From Carassius auratus (taxonomy: Eukaryota > Chordata > Actinopteri > Cypriniformes > Cyprinidae), in NCBI RefSeq assembly GCF_003368295.1, contig NW_020525742.1, forward strand, positions 175,442 through 239,441: a stretch of 64,000 bases of DNA. Direction: 5' to 3'. A program made the translations under genes and the position numbers. The notes beneath the pieces were generated by a model. It was given only the letters and a program-made list of their open reading frames with translations. It ran no database searches and had not been told where the DNA came from. Below, piece by piece: positions 21,801-64,000 of the stretch; the first letter of the stretch is position 1; each line of letters opens with the position of its first letter.

Positions 21801-23345
21801 CATGTTCTTTATGAGTGATACTATAAATTCCTCCACCTTATTTCGAAGCAGCGAACGTTCTATGAATGTGCGAGAGATTCGATTCGCCATTCGAAAACAG
21901 CGGGAACGGGAACAATTAAATAATTATTTTTTTAAAGTGAAGTAAACAGTAAAACTAGTTGCACTATAAACCAGTATGATTATAATTACCACACAGCATT
22001 TAAATAACATGATAATACAAGCAGCATAACCAGCGGCTAAAAATAACCGGAAGTCTCGCACATTCAGGTTACTTAATGGCCGCGCAAGGTCTTATAAACG
22101 TTAAAAATAAGTCAGTGATACACAAAAACCCTTGATTCCTCTTCAAATGAAATTTGATCATCAAAACATAAAATGCACAGTAAAGAGATGATTTTAGGGT
22201 AGTAAATAGCAAAGTGAAGTCAAACCGAATTCAAGTCACTTCCAGTGTGAACGCACTTAGTTTTAACTATATTTAGCAGGAAACTAGATCGTGGAGAGCA
22301 GTTCTGAGCACCCCTGGTTCACACAATGTGAAGTTTGCTGCTTTAAATTAGTAAATGGAAAAATAGGTGATCCACAGAAACAAAACGGAGAGGTATTTTC
22401 TGTTCGCTCTTTTCCCCTCTGCGCCCACCCGTTACCTGTACCTACTTCCAGATGTATTAAATGTTCATAAAAAGAGTTCACTGTTATGAGCAAAAACTTT
22501 CAAAGATGTTTTCTTTATTTTATTAAACTTGAAAGAAATACTGTTCGTCCGGTGTACACTTGTGTTGTGGCCTGATTTGTTTCATACCAGTCACTGTACA
22601 AGAAATCAGTACTAAACTAAATATCAAAAAACATTAATGTAAGTTTTTAATATTTTTTTTCTTGCATTTATAAAATAGTAATTGGAATATACCACGAAAA
22701 GTGGCGCAACACAGAATTTAAATAGCAAAAACACATTTTATGTCAACTAAATCTCAATGAATAAATGGTGTAAAGCAACATTTGCTACAGGTACGATTAT
22801 GCTTTATATAGATGTGTGTTTGGCTCACCTTGGTACAATAAAACCATTTCAGATTGAATCACCAACACTCAACAACTATAAAAGTGCTGCATCCCAAACA
22901 AAAGATGATTCATAACAAAAGAAAAACCCCTCAAAAACAAAACACTGGACCCTGACAGGGTGTTCAATCTCTGAATGGACTGTGTTGGACAAAGATTTAC
23001 ACAGGGGGAAAAGGTTATTTTATAGGTGATGATTAACCATGGTAAGGTACACACAGGAAGTGGGGGATGTCAGGTGGAAAATTATGGGATGCTTGGACGA
23101 GCAACTCGACCACTCAAAGGACAGCACCATTTACTCTTTAAATCCATATTATACTCTTCCACAACATAATATATGATTCATATGGGTTGATTATTGCATT
23201 TTTATTACTTATTTTATATAAGCAAGAAGAAAATAAACTGGCATTCATTCAGTTATTGCTTCATGAAAAGTGTGCATTCTGATGAATATCAGAGCATCAT
23301 ATACAATAAATACCATCAGCACTGTGAAGGGCTCATCCGTGAGTC
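21801..23345. other. intergenic region between convergent npb and gnav1
   Basis: Non-coding AT-rich sequence without recognised genes or long repeats. Both flanking genes end here. Confidence 0.55.
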
Positions 23346-23351
23346 TTTATT
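23346..23351 (-). terminator. gnav1: candidate gnav1 poly(A) signal
   Basis: On the minus strand an AATAAA hexamer (TTTATT on +) lies about 25 bp past the stop codon. If used, the 3'UTR would be very short. Further TTTATT words occur below 23220 and could serve a longer transcript. Confidence 0.4.
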
Positions 23352-23375
23352 GAGTTTTTAAAGGAGGAATGGTTC

Positions 23376-54840
<31,465 letters not shown>

Positions 54841-55330
54841 TTCCAGAGCTCATAGCTAAAGATCCAGCAGAAATCCCAACATCACGGATGGAACCGAAGA
54901 GGAACGTTCAAAGTCGCGTAAAAACATCCCGGCGAGATCCCCCCGCTATTATACAAAGTCCCTCCGGATAGCGCGTAAAATGACACCAAAGTTAATTGCA
55001 CGTGTGATTTTGAAAAGATCTGATTCCAAATCGAAGAGAGAGAGAGAGCCTGGGATGGTCCGATCGTACAGGAGGAAAGAGAAAAAAGTTTCAAATCCGC
55101 CTGTTCCCGGTTAATTTCGTCGGGCTCAACACTCGTGCTGGCTCGGGATCATCGTGTCCATTGAGATCTCACGCAAACAGTGTCAGACGCCGCACAAACA
55201 CTCATAATCCACAACACAGCTCTACCTGTTCATTACGCGCAAACTAAATGGTGCATGTTGCCTACAGAGCTTCTCTTTTGGGGGTGTCCGCTTTCTTTAG
55301 GAAGGAAGTGACGTGATGTTTGTGGAACTT
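54841..55330 (-). promoter_or_regulatory. gnav1: gnav1 5'UTR and promoter zone
   Basis: The 450 bp upstream of the gnav1 ATG are GC-richer than the surroundings, with scattered CpGs and no TATA box in an obvious position. An upstream untranslated exon cannot be excluded. Confidence 0.45.
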
Positions 55331-57594
55331 GTCACCTGAGATGGGTTTTGTTCAAGCGTTTTGGGAGAGTTGCTGCTGGCAGTCAGTGTAACTCATTATA
55401 CAATGAAATTAAATTAATTAATTAAGATTTTATATAAATCTGGAAAACTGAATAAAGTAAAAACGCTAAAAGTAATTACAACCAAACAACAACAAACATA
55501 ATACAATAGCTACAAAGTAAACAATTAAATATAAAATAAATAAATAAAGTATTATGGCATATTGCATAGTAAGTTTAGTATCATTTAAATATTGATCTAA
55601 TTTAATCTTGATCTAATAACAAAATCTAAAAGTTGGAATCAGCCAAAAAAAAAGAAAGAAAATACTTATCAAGTATCATCTTAAATTAACAATAAAACAC
55701 TTTTATTTTTTTATTAATAATCATAAACATTTTCTTTATACAATAATTGACCACGTAAATGCAAACCTGCCTTAAAATTAAGTTTAAAATGTTTGTACTT
55801 AAATGTCAATTTAGTATCACTGATATATCTTCACATTGAATAAATTAAATAATTAGATTTTTATGCGCTTAATGGAATAATGGTCAGAGCAGGCCGTTTT
55901 TCATACATTTTTATTGCAATTTAAATAGCAATTAATGGAGGTGTTTTGATGGCTTACGGTTTATTATGCATGGGACGGTAAATTATAGACTTTCTGAAGA
56001 CATTAACACCAAATTCAGAATTGGTCACTCAACATTTCTGCAATGTAAAAACAGTGTTTTTTTCCCCACAGCAATTCAACCTAAATGTGCAGGAAATGTT
56101 ACAAACTAAAAACATGCTGCAATTGCAAGGTGCTTTGACATTCATTGAACAAAAAAAAGACAACAAACCGCATAAAACAAGATAAAAGTACATATGAGAT
56201 AAAAGCAAGTTTGACTTTTAATAATCAACTTAGTTTAGAGACAGATGTTTGTAAAAATCTGTTAAAATTAAAGCGTGACATTAAACGGACATCAATCACC
56301 TGAGGTCAAAGAGTCTTTGGCTGTGACTTTGTTCATGTCACAACAAACAATATTAAGAACGTGAAAATAAAAGTGGTAAAACCGAGTAAAATGCCAGATA
56401 GGTGACTGTGGACAGTGTATGAAACAAAACTTCAGAGATTAGTTCTGAGATTTTTTTTTTTCAGGACACGCATATCAAGTGTTCAGTGATGACGAAAAAG
56501 GTAAAACCGCTAGAATAAAATATTCCAGGGTTAAAAACATTAAAAATGGCCAGGATGACATTTCACTACAAAAAAATAAAAAATAAATAAAAAAAAATGT
56601 ATATATATGATTTAAATTATTTTTCTTTTCCTTTTTTTGCATTGTGATACTATCTTGACAAAAAAAAATCCCATTTGTGAAAATCTCACTACCAAAATTG
56701 AAAAAATAACAATAATAATAATTTAAAAAAAAGGATAAAAATACATTAAAGTTGTAAAGTATTTATGTATCATGTATAGTATATCCTTAATTTATACATA
56801 CCTATTAAAAATACTATAAAGAGAATAGAATAAGAATCACTTCTGAAAACAATTAGAACTGCAAACAAAAAATAAAAAAGAAGATAAATGTCCAGATATA
56901 TTAAGGTAATGAGAATACAGATGGAAATTAAGTAAATAAATAAAAATATCACAATGCAAATAAAAAGCCTTAGTCTTAAAATAGGAACAATCTTATAAAT
57001 CTTAAAATATTATAATAACTTTGATTTTGGGGTAAAATGTCACAAAATATAAAACACATAATAATAATAATAGTAAAATCCCAACATAAAATCCTAATAA
57101 GAAAACATGCATAGAGCTAGTATGCATGCTATTGTAGTCAACATCTAGTGTTTCTTCACTAAGTGTTTCTCTGCTCAACTACAAATTTGTGCGGATGGAT
57201 TACCAGTTCAAAAAACCACCAAAATGACACAATCCTCCCTCCCATAACATCCATACAAAATGCAAAATTAGCTGCTGAATGTTTTTCAGTGTTCCTCCCA
57301 TTCAGAGAGAATGTCTTCGAACCCATTTTATAGGTATCATAAAACTTCTCCGCACATAACGAAGTGCTTTTGTCACACATAACGAAGTGCTTTTTTTTTG
57401 CTTTTGTATCAAACAAGAGTCGTGCAATTATAAAAAACAAAAACAAAAAAAAAAACAGTCTGCGTTTCTCCATGTCCACTTAAAAGCATCTTCAGCTCAG
57501 GCATTTTGTTCGTTCGGGGTGTTTATATAACAGTCCGGGGTTAATTTTGGTTCTATGATGAAGCCCTTGATTTGTTCGGTTTGGACAGTTTCGG
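55331..57594. other. intergenic region gnav1-pcyt2
   Basis: AT-rich sequence containing the pcyt2 3' untranslated region at its right end. No gene or clear repeat is recognised. Confidence 0.5.
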
Positions 57595-60500
57595 TTAATT
57601 ATTCACTAGAGCCGCCTCGGTCTTCAGCGAATCCTCTTTATGCTTCAAAGCCTCAATCACAGCCATCTCTTTAGCTTCCTTCTTCTGGTTCCTGGCCTCA
57701 AACTGCAACCTACCGGGACAAAGAGAGACACGGCTCATTTGCATACGTTCGTTACATTTCCCGCGAGCAATGTTTTCACGTTTAGCTCGTATCGTCCCAC
57801 AAACCTGTTCTCAATGATTCTCTGCACGATGTCGTCGGTGGTCAGATTGTTGCTGCTGTCCAGGACGCGGAAAATGCCTCTCTTCCTCGGCTCCTGCAAA
57901 GAGACACAATGGGTAAAAATGGGCTTTTATGGAAGAGAAGATCACCGAGAGATGAATATAAGGAGACTTTACTCACGGTGTAAGGGTCTGTCCCGTCTGT
58001 GTCAGGAAACACTTCGGTTTTCCCATGACACACCAGATCTACCTACAACCAGAATTTTTTTTACAAGTTAAACAAAATTAGAGTGAAATGTTTTTAAGCT
58101 TTTAAATATTAGTTTCTGTTTTATAAGGTTATCTGCCAAATGATTCTTTTTTTTTTTAAAGAAAGATAAGTAGAGTATAAGCATTTATATCTCTATTTAA
58201 GCTCTATTTATTATTGTTTAGTTAAGCAAAAAACAAAACCCATAAAAGCGTCCAATATATTGATAATGTCCCCAATATAGTGTGCGTCCTTTGTATTTTT
58301 CCCATCAGGACAGAGAAAAATGTCCCAAGCACTCTTTTGAGTTAAACTATAATGCACGGTTGAACTCTCTGTAACTGCTCGAGGGTTTGTGGTTAAAGAG
58401 GCGAGCAGTAAATCTCTAGATTGTTCCCAAGCAGGACAACACAGAATTGCTGAAATAGTGTTCAGTCACTAAAGCCTTTGAATCTGGCAGCTGTCCCAGA
58501 GCTGTACACAACACACACACACACACACACACAGCTTTATATCTCAATAACGTAGTGTGTGAATCACACAAATCACATTCTCTTCACACTCAAAGCCTCT
58601 TATTGTGTTATTGTGTCTGGAAGCGGGTTACACCAAAACTAGATTTTTATTCTCTATAGTGAATGACCAATGTGTACTGGTTTGGTACTGTACCTTAAAG
58701 TGATCCAGAAGATCTTTTCCTACTGTGTACGGAGCTCCGATCACAACCTCAGACACATACTGAAGAAAAAAAGAATCACAACACCGTTATCTAAAGCCTA
58801 AATGGAAGACTGATTATAAACTAAACTCAAAGTTCTAAAGTAGATTCTTAAAGCTTTACAGTTCTAAACATTTCTTCTTTCTTCAAGATTTATTTTTTAA
58901 GTTTTTAAGTTATTTCACCTCATTGAGTTCTCCAGTTCTCGCAAGTTCTTGAGTTTCTAATTTCAATGTACATTTTCAGAATTCTACAAGTTCTCCACTA
59001 AGTTCTTTAACTTTTATTTAAGTTTTCAGAGTTCTACTAGCACACACCTTTCTCCAGTTCTAGCACTTTAAGTTCCCAATGTTTTACGTTCCAAATGTTT
59101 TTAGCAATTCTAATTTCCTTCATTTGTAAATTATCATTCTCTAAATTCTACATTGCCTAGGTTCTACATTCTACAACTTACATTTTTTTACTTTTCAGAC
59201 TTCTCCAACTTCACAAATTTCTCCAGTAGTTTAAGTTCCTTAAGTTTTACATTCTTCAAATTTTTGTAGATCTAATTTCTTTAAGTTCTACATTAAGTTT
59301 TAAAGTTCTACATTGTCTAGGTTCTACAACCTCGGTCTTTTAAGTTTTAAGTTCTCGGGGTTCTACAAATTCAAAGTTCTCCTTTTTTAGTTTGTTCTAC
59401 AAGTTCCCCAGGTTTTTTATTCTTTCTGTTCTCGAAGTTCTAAACTTTATGTTCGCATTGTTCTCAGTTCACCATGTTCCTCAAGTTCTACAATTCTATA
59501 GATCCCCAAGTTCAAAGTTCTTGGTTCAAACGTTCTAAAACTTTCCAAATCAGTCAAAGTTCTAAATTTTAAAGCCAAATGAAACCTCCCAACATTCAGC
59601 AGTTTTCATAAAGGAATGCACGTGTGGTTTGTACTGATATTACAGTATTTGGGGAGGTCTGGAATTTGTTTTGTGTGGGTTCTGTCTGAATGTTTCGGCA
59701 TGCTTTAGGTATGCTGGCATGTGCCTGATCCATGAGAGTTTGTGTGCTGAGGATGAATGAGAGGTTTATAAACTTGAAGATGGTTTGGATTAACTCAAGA
59801 CGTGAGATTTTTAATTGGGGTCTCCTAAGTATGCAGTACAAATGTTCTTTCAACACTGCTTGTGATGTCTGTTCTCTTAACCTTGAGATGTTTCTTAATG
59901 TTTCTGCCCAGTTTCTTCCCCCAAACTCTCTTTTTTGTACTTTAACACTCCCTGTCTCTGAATACATTGGCCCATTGTTCTTAAACAAGAGTGTCAAGAA
60001 TACAAAAGCAACTTGAAATGTCCAACATAATAAAACAGGATCGAAGGAGACATTAAATTATGCACAATCCAAAGAAATGACTGGAGGAGGCAGTCATTTA
60101 TTCAAAATGCTAAGAAAAGATTGGAGGAGATTTGTAATTTATGCAAACTACCAAAACATTATAAAAGGCAGCGGTAAGTTTGGTGCACGTTTATGCAAGA
60201 CACAAAAATGACTTGAGGCATACGTTTTGCACTTACTCTGCAAGCCAGCACACTCAAAGTTCTCTCATGAATATTCATGATGGGGTAGTTCTTTCCTTTG
60301 TAGCGGTTCACTTCCTACGAAAAAATGAAACGAATACAATTCATAAACATAATAACATTTACTAACCATTAAAATGGCACACTAGTCACTAATGCAATTA
60401 CAGACCAACTAAGATGCACTTGAGATGCACTTTCAGTCTACAATTTAGTCATTTTAAAACTATTCACAATTCTAATTTAGTAGCCTGTAGAACTAGTAAC

Positions 60501-63023
60501 CATACTTGTAATGTGTATGGTATTTCTCATTTTAGGGAACTTAAACACATGTTTCCCCTGAGGCATAGAAGTTCAAAAACAGTGTAAAACAGGTTTGCAT
60601 GTTGTCATGCTGAAGATGGGACTTTGAACTTCCTTTTTTTATGGTTCACATGAGGTTTTCTGTCTGATCAAAGTTTATCACAAGAATTAAAAGCAGCTTG
60701 TCATAGCAAATTTGGCCCTTTCTAAAATCAGCGTGAGGGAGGAGAGGTCTGTAAAATCTCGTAAAGCATTTGTTTTTTTTGAAACACACCTGGTCAAAGT
60801 GCAGTCCGACAATGACGTAAGGTTTCTCTGCTTGTTTGTGAACAGTCTCGAGGAAATCCACGTGACCGATGTCTATACAGGTCATATAGTCAAGGCCAAA
60901 ACAAAAGCATAACAGGAGTTCCCAAACCTTAAACTGAAATTTACATGACTTTTTCTAGCTTTCTAGATGTCTTCAGAAGCAAAGTGTGGAGTGGTATGTG
61001 TCTAAAAGGATACGGAAGAGGTCGAAGGCTCCGGCCACATAAATAATTGTGTCTTCCGGCTGTGGTTCTTTTCCTGAAGCGAACTGGATGATCTTCTGAG
61101 ACGTCTGCAGGAACTGAGAGACACCAGTCCAGGGGCTGTGCCCTTTAGGACCCTGAGGAGAACAGATACATCAGAAATTTTTACCTTTGCAAATGCCAGA
61201 ATATTCAAATGAATAAACATGTATAAGATTTTTTTCCTCATACACCACATTGAAAGTTCAAGTTATGTACAGTATGTTCCCCAACTGGAATTCCAAAGCA
61301 ACATAGAATTGCATTCCCAACTTATTAAAGGACTGCAATATCTGACATTACCAAGCAAAACCATATATAGTTGGAAATAATGTAGGTAAGCCCTGACCTC
61401 TAATGGTCAAAGCTGTGTATGACCGCATATTACAATATATTATTAAAAATATGAATCAGCAAATAAGCAGATCAACGCACCTTCCCAAAGTTATCTGTGT
61501 GGGAGGCTGGTAGGCTGCATTATCCTGTGAGAGGGAGTAGAATATGAATCGGGGACTGACAGAAAGTCTTTATGTAATGTTTATCTGCACACACAATTAA
61601 CAATAGAGTCTACTCACAACGTTACTGTTGATGCGATTTTGTTAACAGGAGCATACGACCCACTAGGTCTGTCGTAGACACTCCTTGTGTGCGTTTACAT
61701 TCCCTGATGATGAAAAAAACACACGTGCCAACCATTACACACACCTTGGGTCAAAATTTTGTGGTGTGCCACAGGTGTATGTCAGAGGCCCATTGGACTT
61801 TACCTGTATCGACCCATTCTCTTCACTTCGTCGTATGTATCTTTCCCGTCCACGGTCAATGTGATGTCATCTAGCAAAAGATATGATATTATTATGATTC
61901 AATTAAATTTTGGTACAATTTTAACTATTTGATTTTAACTTAATGAAAGAAGAATATAATCTAAACCAGGATATTCCTTCGATGTACAAACCACTATGCC
62001 GACACAACAAGAAAGGGTGATAAGTAAAAAAGATAACTATGACTAAAAGATTTAAATGATTTCTGACAAATTATACAAATATTTAGAGCCACTCAGAATC
62101 CATCCTGAATTAAGGAAACTGAGCATTTAAAAAACTGCATCACGTACTTATAATAAACAGAAGGTTATCATCCACTGGTGTGAACACTAACATAATCGTT
62201 ACAATTTTTATAGTGATTGGTCTTGTTTTTAATGGGTCTTTAAACACCAAGATCACTTACTCAAAATAAACTCTAAAAATATTTGTTGTTTAGAAATAAT
62301 CATGAATATGAAATCACAATCATTATTACGTTAGCATAAGGCCCCATTTGTTAATTTTGTAACTAATGCGGTAATGTCATGTAATTAATATTATATTTAA
62401 CACATAATTCCCTATTCAGTAACTAAAGCTGACCTGACATACAAACTAATGTGCATGTTATGAGTGAAAAGGAACGGTAAGAAAAGGAACTGTAATAAAA
62501 ACACAGGATGTTCAGTTCTAAGAACCAGAACCAGGATGAAAATGGTTATGAAAAGCTAAATTCTAACCATTTGGGAATAAAATTAAATGTACTTTCACAA
62601 AATTCCACAAAACTGTAAGACACAGCATCTTTAAAGTTATTTAAATGGATCGTCTAAAAGTGCCTAAATGATCCCCTCACCTCCGTGCACGCAGAAATCA
62701 CAGTTGTACTTGTCCAGCGTCTCCAGCGTAGTAACATACGGTGCCCCCTCAACAATCTCATCCACCCACTTCGTGGCCCGTATCATTTTATAACGCTCGG
62801 CCTGCGTGAAGACCGGTGGACCCTTGTGCTTGGCGATTTCCTCTGAACGTGACAGAAAAACAAATATATGATCGTTTTTTTCAGTTTGTATATTACAGTG
62901 GCTTTATGTGAAAGTCTGAAATTGTAATGCATACCATCTGTATGAACTCCTACTACGAGATAATCTCCCATCGCTTTGGCCTGTCGTAATTGGTTGGAGT
63001 GACCGTAGTGCACCATGTCATAG
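57595..63023 (-). CDS. pcyt2: ethanolamine-phosphate cytidylyltransferase (5'-partial)
   Basis: Makes CDP-ethanolamine from CTP and phosphoethanolamine, the rate-limiting step of phosphatidylethanolamine synthesis by the Kennedy pathway. Exons in the window: 63023-62935, 62842-62681, 61870-61804, 61703-61626, 61514-61481, 61152-61014, 60872-60790, 60314-60237, 58759-58694, 58042-57977, 57893-57805 and 57709-57595. The first coding exon lies right of the window. It has two tandem cytidylyltransferase folds: the first with YDMVHYGHSNQLRQA and RTQGVSTTDLVGR, the second with GAFDLFHIGHVDFLE and the weaker LTTDDIVQRII. It ends LKHKEDSLKTEAALVNN. The exon pair 61703-61626/61514-61481 was chosen because it keeps the frame (KSHH joined to LPASHTDNFGK). 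The more canonical sites at 61617 and 61524 give a stop. The assignment is firm; that junction is not. Confidence 0.93.
58880..59575. repeat. low-complexity array of AAGTTCTA words
   Basis: In the pcyt2 intron between 58760 and 60236 the words AAGTTCTA, GTTCTACA, TTCTCCA and TAAGTTTT recur every 10-20 bp over about 700 bp, with strong T and TTC bias on the + strand. No fixed monomer length was found. Confidence 0.65.
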
Positions 63024-64000
63024 CTGTGGAGACACACGTGGACTTTAGATGCAGGGTGCTTCGTTTAAAGAACCCACACAGGTTATGTAATGAATAACTG
63101 CTTTCGTAGCAGTTCAATATAAGGCTGTACACACAGCTGTAGCAAGAGACAGGTGGGTTATCTAACCACCACAAGCGCCTTTCCCCTAGTAATATCATTA
63201 GCTGGGTCGATAGGATTACATGGGGATTATTATCTCCCATTTCATTTCCCCATGAGCCTTTGCTGAACACCACACTCCACACTATGTGTTATTTATAACA
63301 GCAGTTACTCCATCACTCAAAATTGAATGCTAGGGTTAAATGAATTGGAGAATATCATATCATTTCTACACCTTTGTGAACTATTAACATAGGTATGAGA
63401 AACGGGTCAGTTCTCAGAAATCACCTGACCCAATAACCTTTGAACCTGCACTGCAGTATTTTGGTACTTATTTGTATACCATCATAACAAACTCATTTAA
63501 ATTAGCTTTTATTACATTTCAGTTTTATTTTAGTAATTGAGCGTTTGTCACTTAAAAAATGCTTCTATAAAGCTTTAATCAAATTTTATTTCAGTTGTAG
63601 TTTTTAGTATTTTTTTTAAGTCGTTGGCAGAATTTCTTCTTTTCATCAAATATTTGTTTTATTTCTGTTTTAATGTACTCACTGAAACAGACACTTTCTA
63701 ATTATGAAATATCAAACGTCTGATAATGCTTCAAACCTTTCTACTAACTTACACTAACAGAAAGTACTATGGGATTGGATTCATGGACAGTTGTAAACTA
63801 TGATAATACCATGATTTTGAACATGCATACTTTTAAAAATGCCATGCTGTACCATATAAATACCATGGTACTTAAATATAATACTCATTCAATCCCATGG
63901 AAACTATCAAAGTAACACAGTATCGCAGTCTGACTTCACTATACTGTGGTAACAGTATGTTTTGCACATGTAACTGTAGTAATACCATGTTCTTTTTGTT
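63024..64000. other. pcyt2: pcyt2 5' intron sequence to window edge
   Basis: Non-coding. The exon with the pcyt2 start codon and the WCDGC block was looked for and not found, so it lies outside. The last 250 bp carry repeated ACCATGGTA- and TACCATG-type palindromic words like those at 43942. Confidence 0.5.

Noticed and set aside
57595..63023. Calling pcyt2 a pseudogene because of the exon at 61618-61703
   Set aside because: All other exons are in frame and a splice pair exists that keeps the whole reading frame, so a functional gene is more likely; kept as a finding instead.

Overview
The window is nuclear DNA of a ray-finned fish, most likely a cyprinid. Genes are split into short exons with GT/AG introns. 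Introns are AT-rich and crowded with fish-type MITEs, tRNA-derived SINEs, TA/CA microsatellites and long-period tandem arrays. Five protein-coding loci and one pseudogene could be read exon by exon with consistent splice phases. The gene order slc26a11 / sgsh / npb / pcyt2 matches the human 17q25 neighbourhood (family and synteny knowledge, not computed here). A decayed sgsh beside intact neighbours would fit a polyploid cyprinid (carp, goldfish or Sinocyclocheilus type) with a second copy elsewhere; that is inference.

Layout. 1-3.8 kb: promoter, first coding exon and start of intron 1 of tspan7 (minus strand, rest off the left edge). 7.4-14.2 kb: complete slc26a11, a sulfate/anion transporter (minus, 15 coding exons, 574 aa). 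15.6-15.84 kb: a compact GC-rich divergent promoter with E-box motifs resembling lysosomal CLEAR sites. 15.84-19.37 kb: sgsh (heparan N-sulfatase) on the plus strand, clearly a pseudogene, with a stop in the signal peptide, loss of the exon carrying the catalytic cysteine, a second stop and several frameshifts. 20.5-21.8 kb: npb, the neuropeptide B precursor (plus, two exons, 132 aa), with a TATA box and poly(A) signal. 23.35-54.84 kb: a nine-exon G-protein alpha subunit (minus, 361 aa) whose sequence fits none of the Gs/Gi/Gq/G12 classes and is best explained as the fish 'fifth class' Gv gene, gnav1. It lies between npb and pcyt2, which are neighbours in human. 57.6-63.0 kb: pcyt2, ethanolamine-phosphate cytidylyltransferase (minus, 12 exons; the first coding exon lies off the right edge).

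Functionally, slc26a11 and sgsh are a sulfate transporter and a lysosomal sulfatase sharing a divergent promoter; here only the transporter survives. npb and gnav1 are signalling genes in convergent orientation. pcyt2 is phospholipid housekeeping.

The strongest points for a second look are the anatomy of the sgsh pseudogene, the gnav1 locus with an unusual P-loop (Ala at the position equivalent to Ras Gly12), a pcyt2 exon pair whose reading frame depends on non-obvious splice sites, and a large foldback element filled with a 21-bp minisatellite that sits inside an older, longer-period tandem array. No bacterial-type system, CRISPR array or intact virus was seen.
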